From NCBI RefSeq assembly GCF_000429265.1, contig NZ_AUBN01000012.1, positions 62,001-126,000 on the forward strand: 64,000 nt of DNA. Direction: 5' to 3'. Each line of letters opens with the position of its first letter. Position 1 is the stretch's first letter. The notes under the pieces were generated by a model. It saw nothing but the letters and a program-made list of their open reading frames with translations. It ran no database searches and was not told where the DNA came from. This stretch comes from Actinomyces gerencseriae DSM 6844 (GTDB taxonomy: Bacteria; Actinomycetota; Actinomycetes; Actinomycetales; Actinomycetaceae). Made by a program: the position numbers and the translations under genes. This document shows, in pieces, positions 62,121-64,000 of the stretch.

Positions 62121-62398
62121 GACGCATTCCTGAGAATCGCATTCGCCTTGCGTAGCTCACGGTTCTCGGCCTCCAGCTCCCCGATCCGCTCGGCGTCCTC
62201 GCCGGTGGTTCCCGGCCGGGTGCCGCCGTCGATCTCGGCCTGTCCGACCCAGATGCGCAGAGCCTCGGGGCAAACGCTCGGATCGTCGGCGATCCTGCGG
62301 ATCGCGCCCCCGAACCTCTCAGGGTCCCGACGGACCTCCACAGCCATCCGGGCGACCCACCCCCTCAGCTCCTCGGGGTACTTCCTCGGCGCACTCAT
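62078..62398 (-). pseudogene. IS3-family transposase OrfA, 3'-truncated
   Basis: Starting at 62398 (MSAPRKYPEELRGWVARMAV), the HTH region and the heptad helix DAERIGELEAENRELRKAN then AILRNAS match IS3 OrfA. The usual continuation (SAFFAAELDR) and the -1 frameshift site into OrfB are replaced by unrelated CPSRRSAGRPPR. OrfB is absent. It is a remnant of an IS3-type insertion into the older transposase relic. Confidence 0.8.
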
Positions 62399-62520
62399 GA
62401 CACCATGACACCGAATTCTTCCGCGCATTCACCGCCTCCACGAAACCCGGGGCGATTCACGGCAATGGCATGCCGTCGAAACAAGGAGCAATCCACTCAT
62501 GGCGTAGCCAGCGAGCGAAG

Positions 62521-62532
62521 TTGAGATCTCAA
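62521..62532. promoter_or_regulatory. Palindromic operator upstream of the Rrf2 gene
   Basis: TTGAGATCTCAA is a perfect 12-bp palindrome ending 23 bases before the Rrf2 start codon. A self-operator for the Rrf2 regulator is likely. Its distance to the start suggests overlap with the core promoter. Confidence 0.55.
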
Positions 62533-62555
62533 ACGATGTATGAGAGCCTTGACGC

Positions 62556-63026
62556 ATGCGTCTCTCAAAGGGGGTCGAGTGGGCTCTTCATACAACCATC
62601 CTGCTCGCTCAGGCGCCCGAGGGCACCTGGATCCCCCGTAAGACGATTGCAGAATTCTACGGCCTGAAGGAAGCCTACCTCGCCAAGTATCTCCAGCGGC
62701 TTGTTGCGGAAGGTGTTCTTCTGGCGACAACGGGTCCTCGCGGAGGGTATCGTCTGGCCGCCCCCGCCGAGAAGATCACCACCCTGAGCGTGTTCGAGGC
62801 CATCGAGGGCTCGGCGCCGGCATTCACCTGTCAAGAGATTCGGCGACAAGGAATAGGGGCGGCGACGCCGGAGGAGTGCCAGCACAAGTGCATTGTCCAC
62901 TCCTTGGTCGACCAGGCCGACGCCGCATGGCGCGCCGAGATGGCGGGGCGTACCGTCGCCAACCTGGTCGAGGTTCTTCCGGATTCGCTTAAGACGAGAA
63001 CAGCAGCCTTCCTATCAAAGGTATGA
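62556..63026 (+). CDS. Rrf2-family transcriptional regulator
   Basis: 156 residues. A winged HTH at the N-terminus (MRLSKGVEWALHTTILLAQA, KTIAEFYGLKEAYLAKYLQR with LVAEGVLLATTGPRGGYRLA) is typical of Rrf2. Three cysteines follow (FTCQEIR, EECQHKCIV), in the place where IscR/NsrR-type members bind an Fe-S cluster, though spacing differs from both. Other Rrf2 proteins sense thiols or reactive chlorine with such cysteines. It faces a convergent MFS exporter gene across 70 bases. A 12-bp palindrome sits in its promoter. No clear ribosome-binding site. It probably regulates itself and possibly the exporter. Confidence 0.92.
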   Translation: MRLSKGVEWALHTTILLAQAPEGTWIPRKTIAEFYGLKEAYLAKYLQRLVAEGVLLATTGPRGGYRLAAPAEKITTLSVFEAIEGSAPAFTCQEIRRQGIGAATPEECQHKCIVHSLVDQADAAWRAEMAGRTVANLVEVLPDSLKTRTAAFLSKV

Positions 63027-63096
63027 GTCACCCCAGTAACCATCAACAGCAGTCTTCGGACTTATATTCGCCCCCACCCATAATAGGCCCCGCATT

Positions 63097-64000
63097 CTAA
63101 CGCGCCGTCGCCTCCTGCTTGATCGTTGCCCTCCAGCACGTGAATCCGACCAGCGCGACGAGCAGGATGTGGATGATGGTGGATGCGGTCATCCCGTTGA
63201 TCATGCTCTTCGTTGCGAAACTGTAGAAGATGGCTCCTACTATCACCACGCCGAGCGACGCGCCGAATTGCTGAAGGGTCGTGACGACTCCGCTCGCCAT
63301 TCCCGCCTGCTTGGGAGCGACCTCCGACAGTGAGAGTCCGGTGAGTGTCGGAAGAATCAAGCCGTTGCCGAATCCGGTCAGGCTGACGGCGACCACCAGC
63401 CACCACGGCAGAGTGCTCGCAGAAGAACCGGCCAGAATCGCGACCACTATCACGCCGAGCCCGATGCTGGTGATCCCGCACCCGAGCATGAGGCTTCCGC
63501 GAAGGTGCTTGCGCACCTGGCTGGACCCGGCCAGCGAGCTGATCATGAAGGTCGCGCCCGAGGGGACGAAGACCAGGCCGGCCTGGATCGGGGTGAGGTC
63601 GCAGTAGCGCTGCAGCACGACGGTCAGGACGAACATGAAGCTCGCGAAGTAGGCCATGAAGGCCCCGGAGGCGACGCTGCCCAGGCGCATCGATCGCACC
63701 AGGAACAGTCTCGGATTCAACGTGACGGGGAGCTCTTTCGCAACGCGGCTCGCCTGACTGCGGATGGTGACCGCGAGGACGATCAGCCCGAGGACTCCCG
63801 AGGCGATGGCGATCCTGGGGCGTTGGTACTGAGCGAGAAGTGCGGCCCCCATCAGTCCCGCCACGCCGACGAAGACGGCCAGGGCCCCGATTCCATCGAC
63901 GCTGTTCTCGCCCCTCGACGACACCGGAGGCAGGTAACGGAGGGACGCGATGATGGCGATCAGCATGATCGGCACGTTCACCAGGAAGATGAGCCGCCAC
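63097..64000 (-). CDS. MFS exporter of the DHA2 (EmrB/QacA) type, N-terminus outside window
   Basis: At least 301 residues are visible. The frame continues past the right edge, where RLIFLVNVPIMLIAIIASL matches the TM6 region of 14-TM DHA2 transporters. The visible C-terminal half contains the paired helices MAYFASFMFVLTVVLQRY, SLTGFGNGLILPTLTGLSLS and the GMASGVVTTLQQFGASLGVV motif (antiporter motif C-like in TM11). It predicts proton-driven efflux of lipophilic compounds. Convergent with the Rrf2 regulator. The missing N-terminus prevents finer assignment. Confidence 0.9.
   Translation of the reverse strand, partial: WRLIFLVNVPIMLIAIIASLRYLPPVSSRGENSVDGIGALAVFVGVAGLMGAALLAQYQRPRIAIASGVLGLIVLAVTIRSQASRVAKELPVTLNPRLFLVRSMRLGSVASGAFMAYFASFMFVLTVVLQRYCDLTPIQAGLVFVPSGATFMISSLAGSSQVRKHLRGSLMLGCGITSIGLGVIVVAILAGSSASTLPWWLVVAVSLTGFGNGLILPTLTGLSLSEVAPKQAGMASGVVTTLQQFGASLGVVIVGAIFYSFATKSMINGMTASTIIHILLVALVGFTCWRATIKQEATAR

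Overview
The window is high-GC actinobacterial DNA, most likely from Actinomyces or a close relative in the Actinomycetaceae. That is inferred from dnaK-grpE-dnaJ order with HspR-type (HAIR) operators, GC-rich third codon positions, many GTG starts and the protein families present. No rRNA, tRNA or CRISPR array was found.

Layout. 1-3940: heat-shock chaperone operon (minus strand) running off the left edge at dnaJ. 4064-13793: two MFS transporters, a HAD phosphatase pair facing a ROK regulator, and an AAA+/TPR gene pair. 13900-22012: a first mirrored 20-bp repeat array, a phosphodiester glycosidase with a GT2-GtrA glycosyltransferase, then a two-component system facing an ABC exporter (one ATPase, two permeases). 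22149-25048: a large helical protein with an apparent frameshift, followed by a membrane-anchored protein. 25330-28880: a decayed PIN-type toxin-antitoxin locus and the anaerobic ribonucleotide reductase operon (nrdD, a 60-codon gene, nrdG) behind an NrdR-like box. 28900-35200: a decayed region with AraC and fumarase relics and several palindromic repeats, holding two intact-looking secreted or membrane enzymes.

35231-60445 is a candidate defence island. Its core is a SNF2 helicase (DrmD-like), an Eco57I-type adenine methyltransferase (DrmMI-like), a 2176-residue DUF1998 helicase with a probable C-terminal nuclease, and an SF1 helicase with a RelE-like N-terminus. An AT-richer AAA+ ATPase and a DprA-like gene lie inside the core. 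A multi-pass membrane protein translationally coupled to a 5'-nucleotidase lies at the end, and a divergent coiled-coil protein at the start. The first two genes are those of class 1 DISARM; the large helicase resembles Druantia DruE or a DrmA-DrmB fusion. No PLD nuclease (DrmC) was seen, so the composition is non-canonical.

61064-62398 is a transposase graveyard (ISAs1, IS3 and a third family). 62521-64000 holds an Rrf2 regulator facing an MFS exporter cut by the right edge.

Most unusual non-coding features: two mirrored arrays of a GTACGACC octamer at 20-bp spacing around a central hairpin; a 120-bp element with perfect 20-bp terminal inverted repeats (two intact copies, one decayed); and a duplicated ~350-bp cassette encoding a 47-residue basic/amphipathic peptide behind a strong ribosome-binding site and ahead of a terminator-like hairpin.
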